Shown: positions 22,039 through 33,094 of the stretch, in pieces
How positions within the stretch are numbered: the stretch's first letter is position 1
How the letters are laid out: the number at the start of each line of letters is the position of its first letter
Assembly (NCBI GenBank): GCA_002786025.1
Contig: NHNW01000027.1
Coordinates: 62,001-126,000 of the forward strand
Length of the DNA stretch: 64,000 bases
Reading direction: 5' to 3'
From: Zasmidium citrigriseum
Lineage: Eukaryota; Ascomycota; Dothideomycetes; Mycosphaerellales; Mycosphaerellaceae
Translations under genes and position numbers: made by a program
Notes under the pieces: model-generated
The model's input: the letters and a program-made list of their open reading frames with translations, nothing else
The model's database searches: none
Told to the model about the DNA's origin: nothing

Positions 22039-22240
22039 AATAAGCTAAAGCCGCCGCCTAAAGCCGGCTCTTAGGCTTTAATAGGCATAGGAGCTGGCTG
22101 CGCCGAAACCTAAATTTTAGGGTCTAGAGGTACTCTTAGCGCGCTTAGCGTCGCACCCTCGAACTTCTACGCCCGCCTATACTACGTATAGTCGCCCGCT
22201 CTATATAATTTTATATCGCTAGAAAGCCCTAATTCTGCGC

Positions 22241-22559
22241 TATTTTATGAACCAAAAATCATGTTAATCGGGCAAAATTCGGGCCGCTGCGCGGGGCTCT
22301 AAGTTGTGACTATTGACTGCGGGTAATAGTCGGAGACTTAGTGCGGGGACGTGCGCGCAGCCAGATCCCGGCTAAGCTGCATAGTCAGCCGCTGCAGGAA
22401 GTGACTGTTATTCTTTCGTCAACGGCCAAAAAGCGTAGCTTCGTCCGGCCCACAGCCTTATGGTGGGAAGTAGTTACTAGATTTGTTGCATGAACTGGTC
22501 TTTTAGGACGGAAAGCAATGTCATCAATAGGTCGCAACAAGTTCGCCGTCTTTTGAAAT
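22241..22559. other. Right flank of RIP island
   Basis: Composition returns to normal. A motif CTTAGTG...GACGTGC(G)CGC at about 22337-22358 resembles the left flank at 18023-18042, possibly an old duplicated flank. The rest precedes the stop of the MaoC-like gene. No gene seen. Confidence 0.4.
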
Positions 22560-23789
22560 CTAATCGTCTCCGTGGATGAGAGTCCCGGCGACACAAACTT
22601 TGCCTCCGCTCGATATGGCAAAATTCACGCTGGAGTCGTCTTTTGTGGCCCTTTTCCAGACCACCCGTGCTGCAGTCGGCAGCATCGTCGGCCTGATAAA
22701 TCGAACGTCGAGCATACGCTCACCCGACTCGTGCCAATATATGCGCTTTGCCATGGAACAAGACTCATCATCCGGTCCTGACAGCTCGTCTTTCTGCAGC
22801 TGTTCAAGTGCCAAGGCAAAGACGTGATTGCCATGTGCAATGATCGACGGGAAACCGAAGAGTTTCGCACCGATACTAGAGGTGTGAATGGGATTGTAGT
22901 CATTCGATGCTGCTGCCCACCTCAATGGATCCCTCGTCCCTATATCCAGAGAGTAGGAATGCTCTCCATCCAGCACATCAATAAGCGGCTGCTTGTCACT
23001 CTCGTCCCCAGATGGAACGTACCTCGGCGCGAAGGTCTTCGGCAAGAACTGGAGAAACCAAAGCTCCTGGGTCAAGATTGGCTCATCGTCAGCAAATACT
23101 GTGATCGAGATGCAAAACTCCATGCCTCGCTTGCGACGATGACCAGGCCTATCGACACCACCAAATGCCGCATGGTACGAGAGTACGGAATCTAGGGAGG
23201 AGTATCTGAGACATTCAATGTCCTGAGCCAGCCGCGGATCAAGGACCTTAAACCGATTTCGAGTGTTCACAGCCCCGAGTGGTAGGACTGGGCAGGCCGG
23301 ATCCGCCAGGATATGGACGACCAGAGGCAAAGTCAAAGCCCCGAGGAACATTGGACCAACTTCGCCACGCGACGATGGGTTCTTGACGGCCTGGCTGTAA
23401 AGTAACTCATCATGTTCGTCGAAATGAAGAAGTCCTTGGATGTGGATATACGGGAGTTCGAATCGTTGTGGATACTTGGGGTCGGGCTTGAGAGTTGGGG
23501 CCAGTCTCAAGAAGGCGATAACATGCTTCGAAGCAGCACGAAGGGCTAGAAGGGCAATCTCAATTCTCGTGGCGTGATTCGGCGTTCGTGGGAGGCCAAT
23601 TTGGATGGATACTTTCTGGGACTGTGAGGCTCTTCGTCTGACAACAAGTATGGCTAGGCCAACGATAGCGAGCAGCAGGCCAAGCCACTTGAACAAAGCG
23701 AACGCCATCTGTATTTGATGCAAAGTCGATTCCAGAAGGATGATCGATACCGGCAGCATGTTGCAACGAAGGCAGTCCTTGGTCGGCAT
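22560..23789 (-). CDS. MaoC-like hot-dog hydratase/dehydratase, membrane-anchored
   Basis: Intronless, 409 residues. A single hydrophobic segment near the N-terminus (FALFKWLGLLLAIVGLAILVV) is followed by RRR, suggesting a membrane anchor. The C-terminal half carries the MaoC dehydratase/R-specific enoyl-CoA hydratase motif: WAAASNDYNPIH then KLFGFPSIIAHG, with the D-x4-H catalytic pair intact. The middle third resembles the N-terminal hot-dog half of the double hot-dog hydratases. The expected reaction is hydration or dehydration of an acyl-CoA or acyl-like substrate. Translation may instead start at the Met at 23708, just before the anchor. It is divergent from the Zn2Cys6 regulator at 24293, with about 500 bp shared promoter, suggesting co-regulation. 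Confidence 0.82.
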   Translation of the reverse strand: MPTKDCLRCNMLPVSIILLESTLHQIQMAFALFKWLGLLLAIVGLAILVVRRRASQSQKVSIQIGLPRTPNHATRIEIALLALRAASKHVIAFLRLAPTLKPDPKYPQRFELPYIHIQGLLHFDEHDELLYSQAVKNPSSRGEVGPMFLGALTLPLVVHILADPACPVLPLGAVNTRNRFKVLDPRLAQDIECLRYSSLDSVLSYHAAFGGVDRPGHRRKRGMEFCISITVFADDEPILTQELWFLQFLPKTFAPRYVPSGDESDKQPLIDVLDGEHSYSLDIGTRDPLRWAAASNDYNPIHTSSIGAKLFGFPSIIAHGNHVFALALEQLQKDELSGPDDESCSMAKRIYWHESGERMLDVRFIRPTMLPTAARVVWKRATKDDSSVNFAISSGGKVCVAGTLIHGDD

Positions 23790-24292
23790 GACGTCAGTGA
23801 TGCAGGTACGTGAATCTCTCCTGCAGAATCACTTCCCGCCTTCTTCATCTTTAGCATCAAAAGGCTAGCCTCCCTCATCGACCCCGATCATTCAAGAAGT
23901 GTACGGAAGTGCAACGCAGCACTGGACAAGATCCTTGAGATCAGGCTGGTAACGAATACGATACCACCACTCAAAAGAGAATTCAGACCAAGGAATCTCC
24001 TGGGTCTTTTAAACCGGCATCCTTGTTTCTCTATTACTACTTGTCATTCGGATGACAAAGCATGTGAAAGACCAAACCCACACGACTCAAGACGAGATTG
24101 AATTTCGTATCAAGACAAGGCTGCAGTCTCGTACACTCGTGTTCATCGACAGGGAGACCCCAGTCGCCGACCAAACACCGAAGCGAAGGAGCCAGACAAC
24201 TTCACTTGACCTCATCCTCCTTCATTCGTACATTCGTATGATGAACGATCCTGCCGCCACCGCTCGTGTGCTGCATGTCGGTTCGGGAAGGG
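23790..24292. promoter_or_regulatory. Divergent promoter, MaoC-like / Zn2Cys6 pair
   Basis: About 500 bp between two divergent starts. A Zn2Cys6 factor often binds CGG half-sites. Isolated CCG/CGG triplets occur, but I saw no convincing paired CGG motif. The assignment as a shared promoter rests on geometry only. Confidence 0.45.
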
Positions 24293-25578
24293 ATGGACAG
24301 TGACGCACCACATGAGATCAGCGCCTCGCCCGAGCCAGCTGAGGACAGGCAGGACGAAAGCCACCGTACTCGGCGAGCCGCCCACAGCAAGTCCAGATCT
24401 GGCTGCCTAAGATGCAAAAAGCGCCGTGTATGCATTTCCGAGATGGCGCAGTCTTTCTTGGTCTTTGGCTGACGCTCCGGCAGGTCAAATGTAACGAAGC
24501 CAGACCGAAGTGCCGAGCATGCGAATTACGAGGTGAAACCTGTCGATACCCGGCCGCGAAGACCTGCGTGAACTGCAGTCGACTGGCTTGCGTCTGTCTA
24601 GGAGACAACCTGCCTTCCAGTGCCATAGGCGATTGGGGCGACTTTGAGTGCACATATCATTACGCCCGCTTCACATACGACACGATCAGATTAGAGCCGC
24701 TTCACACCAAAGCTCAGCCGTTGCTATATCCGCCGGAATGCCTTCGACATCCGTTCCTCATGGACCTGCTGCTCGCTTTTGCCGCTGCCCACCTGGCTGT
24801 TCTCAAGCCAAACATGAGCCATGATTACGGACTTAGGGCAATTGACTATCAGAACCGAGCTCTCGGGGGCTTTAATGCAGCGTTGCAAAACCCCCAGCAC
24901 GACAGTATGCTGGCTATGTTTACGTTCTCAGCCTTTCTAGGAATTCTTGAGATGGGACTCTCCCGAATCGCCGGAGCGCAGCAAAAGCAATCCTTTGTGG
25001 AGACCATGTGCGCTCTGACGAGGCTCTTTAGAGGCTCCCAATTCATCATGAAAAAAGCGAAAGAGACAATGCCCCACGAGGCATGGCACTCCGTCTTTCG
25101 GGACGAAGATTCGAAAGTCAGGCTTCGTCACTTGACGATCGATAACGACGATTTTCCCATGCCGCCTGGGGAGCCTCTGGATGAAATGCTGGCTGGGATA
25201 GATGACTACGTCCCTGTTTCGACCGTCAACGGCCACTCGAGCAATGAGGAGCGATCTTCTGTCGAAGCGCAAAACGATGCTGTCAAGTACTTACGACGCT
25301 TGACCGCGATCCAAGTACCCGACGGCAGGTCAGCGCAGCTTCTCTCATGGCCCGCAATGTGGCAAGATGCATTCATGAGAGACGTCCAAGAAGGCGAGCC
25401 AAGATGTGAAGCTATCGTCGCATGCTATGGTCTGACCATGCGCCATTTGAACGACCGATGGTGGGCGAAAGATTTTGGAAAGGATTTGATTTTGGAGGTT
25501 GCTTCGGGTGGGAGTTCTACCGTACTGGGCCCTTTCTATGCGAAGTTACTAGTAGAGATGGCGAATTCAAGCAATTGA
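24293..25578 (+). CDS. Zn2Cys6 fungal transcription factor
   Basis: Two exons (24293-24427, 24484-25578) give 409 residues. The intron lies inside the DNA-binding domain; after joining, GCLRCKKRRVKCNEARPKC followed by RACELRGETC has the exact C-x2-C-x6-C-x6-C-x2-C-x6-C spacing of a Zn2Cys6 binuclear cluster. The N-terminal 35 residues are acidic and Arg-rich. A further CVNCSRLACVC string follows. The rest is a helical regulatory region (HPFLMDLLLAFAAAHLAVL), as in the fungal-specific Zn2Cys6 group related to sterol/secondary-metabolism regulators such as UPC2-like proteins. It is nuclear and probably regulates its divergent MaoC-like neighbour or a nearby pathway. An upstream ATG at 24275 is in frame. 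Confidence 0.88.
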
Positions 25579-25970
25579 CTATCGATACAACGAAATGAGG
25601 TAAACCAGTAGCAGCCCAGGACCTGGCGATTGGTCTCCTTTAATGCCTTCAGACACTACTGGGCTTGCTGATGATCATTTGGATGCAGGGAGCTTCACGC
25701 TGTCATTGATTCACTCAGTCCCGCGCTAGGGTTGAGGATTAATCCGTACTTAGCATCTGCGGTAAGAAGAATATTTCCCCCTTCGTGTTACCCCAGCCGC
25801 AGGCTTGCACATTCCCATATCTGGCCAGCAAGGTGCATGACATAATTAGCTCTTGCTTTTATGTGCTCCTTTGTGAAGACAAGTTTGGAAGACTTGACAT
25901 TCTTTTATGCATTACGTATGATGTCGTGGGAATTATTATCCCCCTATATGCATGACTCCCTATCTCAGCT

Positions 25971-28577
25971 TCACAATACCACAATCATCGCCAACATCAT
26001 GAACAAAGCAATAATGCCCACTTGCGGCCCTATGCTTCCCGCTCCGCCACTCTGCGTCAACGGTGCACTAGAAGACGCAGAGGTACCATTGACAGACTCC
26101 GGAGGCGGGATCATGCTATAGAACACCGTTTCAGTCACTGTAACTCTGCCGTCAGTGCCTGTGGAGAGAGATGTGGGCGTCGCTATGGAAGAGCCGATGC
26201 TCTCTCCTGGAGTGGCGGATTGAGAGGCTCCTGTTCCCGTCTGTGGAGGAGCTGCGCCATTTGTGGTAGACGACGGGGGTTCGCCAGCTGGCGGTGAAGT
26301 GCCATTCTGCGAAGGGCTTGGAGCAGGGGACGGCGTAGGTGAAGGGCTGGGTTCAGTCCCGGGATTAGCTGGAGTCGTTGTGGTTGGAGGTTCTTGTGTA
26401 TTTGAAGGTGACGTTTCAGTTGGGGGCGATTGAGGCGCTTGTTCACTCGTTGACGACGACGGCGAGGGCTCAGCAGTTGGGGATGTATCTGCTGAAGAAG
26501 TTGCTGCAGTGTCCGCTGGGGGCACAGGCATCGTACTGCCAATCGCCGAAGTGGGCGGTGGAGCGTTAGCTTGCTGCGGCGTGATCGTAGTAGTGGTATC
26601 GGAGAAACCAGTCTTTTGTTTCCATGTGACTGAGCCAGGGTCCAGAAACTGCTGCCTCTGGCGTCGATGGACATGAGCTCTACGCAGTCTAGGCGCCTCC
26701 GTAGTAGCGGGGTCAAACACCGCAGTCTCGCAGTCTCCAAATGGACTGTCCGAGGGAAAATAAGCGGACAAGCCGGGGAGGATGAACTGTGTTGGCATGG
26801 CGTAGCTCGCATTCCCTGAAGGTGTCACCGTTTCAACTGCGCCGGTGTAAATCAAACGTTGAGACTGCGTGGTTGGCAGTGCGGTGATACACTGAGGGTC
26901 TCCTGCTGCGCAAGTTGGGACGTAATTGGCTGTTTGTGTAGGCCCAAGGTTGAGATACCATCCTGAAGGCCCGGTTTGAGTGCTGTGATATTGTCAGCTG
27001 CATCGTGCTGCGTGCGATGGATCGACTTACACCGAGGTAGTGTGGCCATTAGGAAGTACGAGAGGTCCAACAACGATGTTGCAATCGCAGTCTAACGAGT
27101 TCGAGGGACATGGGGGTCGAGCGCCTACACTGATAGTCAGCCATGGACACCAATTATTCTTTCCAATGTGCTCACAGTTCGCAATGCTCGTCGAGTAGTA
27201 CTTGTCGAAGGCCGGAGTATTGCAATATGTTGTAACGCAAGTCACATGGTCGACAGGGTTTTCAAAGACTGAACGGGTCTTCAGATATGGAAGATCGTCT
27301 CTTTCGACCCAATGGACGGCGGCGCCGAGATCAAAGTCGATATAGCACGTCTCTCCAGAACAGGCTGCTGCACTGGAAGGGAAGAAGCCAGTAGCATTGC
27401 AAGTACTAGCAGGAGGCGGCGGTGCCACAGTGATAGTAGTTGGCGGCTGTGTGATCGTAACGTACGAATAGACCGTAGGTGCCGTGGCAGTGTAAAGTAT
27501 TGTCTCTTCTGTCGTCAGCGTGACGGGAGGTGCTGTTTCAGTCAGCCCAGGCAGCGATGATATGATAGTGACCTGTGGAAGAGTCTCTGTCCGCTCGATG
27601 GTGATCCGATCCGTGATCACTTGGGTTGTTCCATTCTCCGAGATCGTTGAATACTGAGTCGAGACGATAGGGGGCAAAGTGACGAATTCAGTAGTGCCGC
27701 TGATGGAAAGCACAGGGACCGTAGTTTCAATGGTGGCCACTGAGATTGTGCCACTGAGAGATATTGTTGAGTACTCAACAACCGGAACCGAGACAGTAGG
27801 ACCAGGTTGGGTGATAAGTTCTGGCGGCAAGGTGGTAGTAAGAACTATTGTCTCGCCACTCTCGGTCAAAGTTGTCTCGATGAGGGACTCGGAATAGATG
27901 GTCGTAGGAACCTCAACGGGAATGGTTTCGGTCGTTCCGGGAAACGTGAGTTTAGAGTATTCCGTTACCGTAGTAGGCACGGGCTGTGGGATCGTCGTTG
28001 GGATTGTCGTGGGGATGGTCTCCCGAATGGTCGTTGGAACCTCAATGGGGATTGTTTCGGTCGTTCCGGGTAGCGTAATTTTGGAGTAATCAGTTATCGT
28101 AGTAGGCACCGGCTGCTCAATCGTGGTTGGGATTGTCGTTGGAATTGTCGTGGGCACGACAATAGTATTATTTGAAACGATAGTCGCTGTCGTCGTGGCT
28201 GTTTTGTATATCGTCGTTGAATACGTGTCGGTAATATAAGTCGTATATGTCGTTGACTTGGTGTATGTGGTGTCCTTGCCTGGGAGCGTGGTCGTGCAGG
28301 GAACGTATTCGGTTTTCGATATGGTTTGTCCAGGTTCGTGCCAAATGGATGTCGTTGTATAGGTTGAAACGACAGGTGGCGGCTGATATTCCTGCCAGGT
28401 CGTGCATATCGAAGGCCTGACATGAGTCCATTCCGAGACGTAGGCCGTGGTGTAGACTTGGGTGTTATACTCCGTATAGCCTTCGTGAGGTCCCCATCCG
28501 CCACCACCCTCACCGCCGCCTCCGCCAGGGTTGGCGGCCGCAGCTGCTGCAAGAAGTAGAGCGAGTGCAGCTCTCAT
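25971..28577 (-). CDS. Thr-rich GPI-type cell-wall/adhesin-like protein
   Basis: Two exons on the minus strand (28577-27031, 26982-25971) join in phase to 852 residues. A signal peptide (MRAALALLLAAAAAA) is followed by a Gly-rich spacer. A long Thr/Ser/Pro region follows, with repeated TTIPTTI units and two near-identical blocks containing GTTETIP-(I/V)-EVPTTI and EYSKLTFPG. A Cys-rich domain spans the intron (about residues 400-580, with STCNATGFFPSSAAACSG and DCDCNIVVG). Then comes a Pro/Ser/Thr stalk and a C-terminal hydrophobic tail (GIIALFMMLAMIVVL) fitting GPI-anchor addition. The expected location is the cell wall or outer surface, heavily O-glycosylated, with an adhesive or structural role. 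No catalytic motif is seen. Confidence 0.83.
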
Positions 28578-30065
28578 GGTGACAGCGAGCAGCTGAAGGT
28601 AAATTGACAAGGCAGTGCTTCAGGAATGCCCTCCGTTAGCAATGCTTGGGACAACAAGCTGCAGTCCTAAATTACCTCACTGATCAACGACAGACGACCC
28701 TCGCAGCAGATCTCTCGGTTCGAGCAATTCCAAGAGGTGTTATCAGCCGGTCATGCGAACGAGGGTGTGAGGAGATGCTGGGGTCCTGGAGCCGAACATG
28801 GGTGGACGGCACATATTCTACCCTCCTCCACCCAGAGCCTCACCGCATGCAGTCCATCTGCGCCCATCCGATGACCGAGGCGGCTTTCCTGCTGTCGACG
28901 CTGCGGCCATGATGGCGACGCATGCGTGGAGGTGAGACAAGTTGGCTCCAATCTTGGATCTGCCATCGTGCAGTCTGCCCCGTCCCGCCTCGCCTGCGAC
29001 TCGAAGCTCCCTTCACCGGTGGCGGGCAAAGCAGTGCTAGTGCGCGAGCAGCGTCGAGAATGCAGAAGCACCTCCCAGATGCGGCGGGGCTGTAGGCGGT
29101 GGTCTGGAGCGGCGATCAATCACATGCCTGCGTGGCTCTCGTTCACGCCTGCGAGTGGTGGGCGGAGTGCATGAAGAATGACAGAATCGGATGGAGGATT
29201 TGTTGTTGCAGATTGTTGCACAAATGAGGAGCACGGCAACTGGGGCCAAAAGTCTGTCGTGCTGCCGTTGGTATGTGGCTGCAGAAAACTCTCAGCTCTT
29301 TGGGTCTAGCCGCAGAGGTGGCAGAGCGGGAACGATGTGATTGATCCGCTTGACGTGAACGGGCGTAGATTGCGGCGTGGACTTTGAGGCTATTGATCCT
29401 CTAAGGCTGGCGATGTTCTTGATCGATGTGCGCGCTCTCAATCTTGGATTCAGTCCTGTAGCATGGAAAAGCTGTATGCCAAAGGATAAAACACCTCGTC
29501 ATCAGCTGCTGCTGTGGCAATGATCAAAGACCTGAATCGACGGACTTCGACGTCTGAGGCTGCAGTGCGATCGTCCTGCAGCCGCAAGCAGAGAGCTGCC
29601 CAGTCTCGCGGCCCGACTGCATGCATCTCGCTTGAGCCATGCAGCACGGCGGGCGAGTCAATATCCAGCGCAATGCACCATATCGCAAGCTTCGAGGCCG
29701 GACATGTTGCCTATCAAGTCTCTCAACCCACCACCTCTTCGTCCGCAGAGCCTCAGGTTCCGCACCGTGCGACGCCAAGTCCCGCTCTCGAGGAAGCAGG
29801 CTCGTCCAGAATAGTCAGAAAAAGTAACGTCGCATGCAGAGAGGTGGTAGATGTGTAAAGTTTCTTTGCGTCCAGCCTCCACCAGATGTGTAGCTACTGC
29901 GCCGCCGCATCCTTGATGACAGAGAGCACGTTGCCCACGTTTCCGAAGCTTCCATGCTATCGGCGACCGTCTTCAGGGCCCTGCACGACCCTCTGGAATA
30001 CGAAGGGTCCCATATACCCCTGAAACACCGTCCTTGTTTATCTACACCCTTTCCGGCCGTCCAAG
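28578..30065. other. Intergenic, divergent promoters
   Basis: About 1.5 kb between the wall protein and the pepsin-fold protein, which are divergent. Frames up to about 120 codons occur on both strands but none has domain features or a plausible start/splice structure. A missing signal-peptide exon for the 30066 gene could lie here; I did not find one. Confidence 0.4.
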
Positions 30066-32100
30066 ATGTCGTCTGAGGCAAGAAGTATAAGTCCCAGTCA
30101 GCAATGGCAAGGCAACGACGGACCTTGGTCGACCTTCCCAATCCTCGTCGGCGATCCCCCGGCCACTCTGTTCGTCCTCCCATCGACTTCAGGACGATCT
30201 ACTTGGGTTGTAGCGCCGGAGGGCTGTGCAGAAGGTGCCCCAACCGACTGTATATCGCGCCGTGGACAAGTCTACGATTATAACAGATCCAACCGCTTTC
30301 GCCCAGAGAACGGCACCAGCTCCTTCTACGAGCTCAATTTCGGACCAGAATCGTCGCTCAATTCAGCCCTGCCGCCAAATCACACATATTCCGGCAATGG
30401 GTGGGTGGGAACCGACACCCTTAAATTTGGTTTCAATGGAGATGATGCGCCGGCCTTGGACAATCAAACGATAGTGGAATACGCGTCCAATGTGCCTTTT
30501 CTCGGGATTCTCGGACTGTCTTGGGCCAACGAAACGATCGCCAGCTATCAAGACATTCATCCTAGCGTCCTAGGGAGACTGCGAGAGATGAACGCGACTT
30601 CGAGCCATTATTGGGGATATACCGCCGGCGCGCAGTATCGTGACACATACGGAAGTCTGACGCTGGGCGGATATGATGCCTCCAGAGGCAATGTCGACAA
30701 TGTACTCACGGTGCAGATGGGTCAGAACTCAACACGGGATCTCGTGGTGCAGATCCAGCAGACCACGCTCTTTGACGGGAGCCAAAATCGAGACGTTGGT
30801 GGGTCCACGGCCGCTTTCATCGACAGCATGGTTCCAGAGATCTGGTTGCCTGAATATGTCTGCAAATCCTTCGAAGAGGCCTTCGGTCTAGCCTGGAACG
30901 AAAATGCGAGCATGTACCTGGTGAACGACTCCTTGCATGATGACCTAATGAGGCGCAAAGTATCTGTCACATTCTCATTAGCAGCTAACGCAAGTGGAGT
31001 CTCCCAATCGATCGTGGATATCACATTACCGTATGCGGCGTTCGACCTGACGGCTGCGTGGCCCTTATTGACGAACTTGACGACCGACAACACCGCAACT
31101 ATGCGCTACTTCCCATTGAAGAGAGCAAATAACTCCGACCAGGTTTATTTGGGCAGAACGTTCCTCCAGGAAGCGTGAGTTCCGCTGCTCTTTGACAGGG
31201 GCGCTGCTGATGAAGTCTTCCAGATACCTTGCCGCTGACTACGACAATCGGCAATTTTATGTCTCTCCTGCGACCTTCGATTCAAATTCGCAGGATATCC
31301 GGACCGTGACATATCCGCCGAAAAGTGGATCGAGCCTATCGGGAGGCGCGATCGCTGGCATCGTCGTCGGTGTTGTGGCTGCTTTGGCCATTCTCGGGGG
31401 TTTACTCTGGTGGTTCTGCTGGCGTAAACGGAAGGGCGGCAAGAAGAGAGAGCGTCGTGGGACGCTAGGGACATCCAGCATCGGGGACAATACCACCATC
31501 GCAGAGTGGAACAATGAAGTCCAGATGCAGCAGGTGGAGAATTACAAGCCAGCAGAAGTCTCTGGCGAAGAGCTGGACCGCTTCAAGCCAGAACTGGATG
31601 CCACAGCTACAGCCAGAGCGCGCGGTGCCCCGACTGAACGGCACGAGCTGTGGGCCGGTAGCGTGCGAAGAGCCAGCGACCAGTCAAGAGCCAGTATATC
31701 GCCGCTTGAAGAGAGGCACAGAACCAATCGATTCAGCCATAACCGGACAATCTCTTCGAATTCGTTTGGGCAGCCTAGTCCTCCAACCTCAGATCATCCC
31801 AGCCCGCCGTTGGGAGCTTCTGGAAGAGATTCACCTTTCGGCCAACCATCTCCACATTCGGGCGCAAGGACACCGGCGACAGGCGATCAAGATCGTAGCT
31901 GGTTTGGAGGTGCACCAATGTATTACGAGCTACACGGCAGGTCGAGAGACAGTCCCAGATCGCCCTCGAGTCCAGTCCGAAATCCAGAGGAGGTGCCGTT
32001 GTCGGGTGATAATGCGCTGGGCCAGAATGAGCGAGAAACGAGGCGGTCCGGGTTTATCGAAGAGTTTGACAGGTCCGCGGAGCCACAGAGCAGAACGTGA
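30066..32100 (+). CDS. Membrane-anchored pepsin-fold protein with degenerate active site
   Basis: Two exons (30066-31174, 31224-32100) give 661 residues. Residues ~20-400 follow the two-lobed A1 aspartic-protease pattern (FPILVGDPPATLFVLPSTSG...TWVVAP; GILGLSW; YGSLTLGGYD; STAAFIDSMVPEIWLP; QVYLGRTFLQEAYLAADYD). The first D-T/S-G is STS, with no Asp, and the second is DSM. Both catalytic motifs are therefore damaged and proteolysis is unlikely. A transmembrane helix (AIAGIVVGVVAALAILGGLLW) is followed by WRKRKGGKKRER and a long Ser/Pro-rich cytosolic tail. This suggests a surface sensor- or scaffold-like protein. No signal peptide is visible at this Met; an upstream exon may be missing. Confidence 0.78.
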
Positions 32101-32334
32101 TAGGAATTGTCGAGTTTGTGATTAGCAGCAATGGATTGACACTCTCAGTACTCGTACCTGCATATCTGAGTCAGCCCCTTTCTTTCACGCCTTACGGGCT
32201 ACAAGCACTTACCCTTTGGAATCATCCGTGCCAAGTGAATGTGCTGCAATCGCTCAGTTGAAAAAGGTTAAGAATCAAATACACATCTCGCCTTTCAGCA
32301 ACGCACGTAGCAGAATCAGCAAAAGAGCATCACC

Positions 32335-32751
32335 ATGCCGGAAGCAATCCACCTCAAATCACGAGTCGAAGACATCACGTCTCACTGGTCTCCTCAGCAC
32401 CTCATCACCGTGAACGCCTCCCACTCGTTCAAGATCGCCAAGATCCAAGGCTCCTTCCTCTGGCACTCACATCCCGACACCGACGAAGTCTTCTACTGCG
32501 TCTCGGGCGGACCGATGAAGATTGAGCTCTCCACCAAAGCCTCCAATCCTGAGCAAGCAGAGCGATCCGGCGCGGATCAAGTCGTGGAGCTCGCGGTTGG
32601 CGATATCTTCTGTGTGCCCAAAGGCGTGCAGCACAAGCCAGTGGCGGAGAACGAGACGGGCATTTTGATTGTTGAGAAGGTCGGAACGGTGAATACGGGC
32701 GACCAGGAGGGCAGTGAGAGGACGGTGTATGTTGATGAGGGCGGCAAGTAG
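32335..32751 (+). CDS. Small single-domain cupin
   Basis: Intronless, 138 residues. A complete cupin barrel: motif 1 WHSHPDTDEVFYCVSGG has the H-x-H...E metal ligands and motif 2 (VGDIFCVPKGVQHKPVA) supplies the third His. Metal binding is therefore likely, unlike the cupin at 8487. Such small fungal cupins are predicted dioxygenases, isomerases or binding proteins; the substrate is unknown. The ATG context (CACCATG) is good. It is not obviously linked to either neighbour. Confidence 0.85.
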   Translation: MPEAIHLKSRVEDITSHWSPQHLITVNASHSFKIAKIQGSFLWHSHPDTDEVFYCVSGGPMKIELSTKASNPEQAERSGADQVVELAVGDIFCVPKGVQHKPVAENETGILIVEKVGTVNTGDQEGSERTVYVDEGGK

Positions 32752-33094
32752 AAGTTGTGTGTGGTTCATGGAGCAATCTCGCTTGAGGGTTGGCCGGACG
32801 GTCCTGCCCCTTTTTCTGGTGGAGCTAGGGGCGTGTTTTGTTGTTGTTCTGGGATCATCACACACGGCAACTCGCCAGATACCATCAGCAGTGGACATTT
32901 ATGAGGTACATGTCTTTCTACTTAAGAAATCGATTTTGACTTATGGGCCCAATTGTCTGGCTCGCCATGTCGCAATCTCTAGCCGTGTTCGGCATGCCAC
33001 CACGCGTGTTGAGGAAAGCCGAAGTCTAATCCTTCAAAAATCAGGCGTTCTTCGCCTCAGCTCCTCGATCATGATCAGGTAGGTGCTTATCATC

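Larger units (their letters stand above)
18140..22240. mobile_element. RIP-inactivated Crypton-type DNA transposon island
   Basis: An AT-rich tract with a sharp change in composition at both ends. CpA and TpG dinucleotides are almost missing while TpA is extreme and CpG survives, the footprint of CpA-to-TpA repeat-induced point mutation. Translating through TAG/TAA (mutated Gln and Trp codons) gives one long plus-strand protein with a tyrosine-recombinase core (about 18543-19690) and a GCR1_C-like domain (about 21170-21526). That pairing is characteristic of fungal Cryptons, which move as DNA circles through a tyrosine recombinase and lack terminal inverted repeats. The exact element ends are not resolved. 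Nothing in it is expected to be functional. Confidence 0.82.

Noticed and set aside
18140..22240. LTR retrotransposon or Starship captain as source of the AT-rich tract
   Set aside because: No long terminal repeats found, no reverse-transcriptase or integrase strings when reading through stops, and the GCR1_C-like tail points to a Crypton rather than a DUF3435 Starship captain, though the recombinase folds are related.
28751..29249. Overlapping 70-120 codon frames upstream of the wall protein
   Set aside because: Frames overlap on both strands without domain, start context or splice logic.
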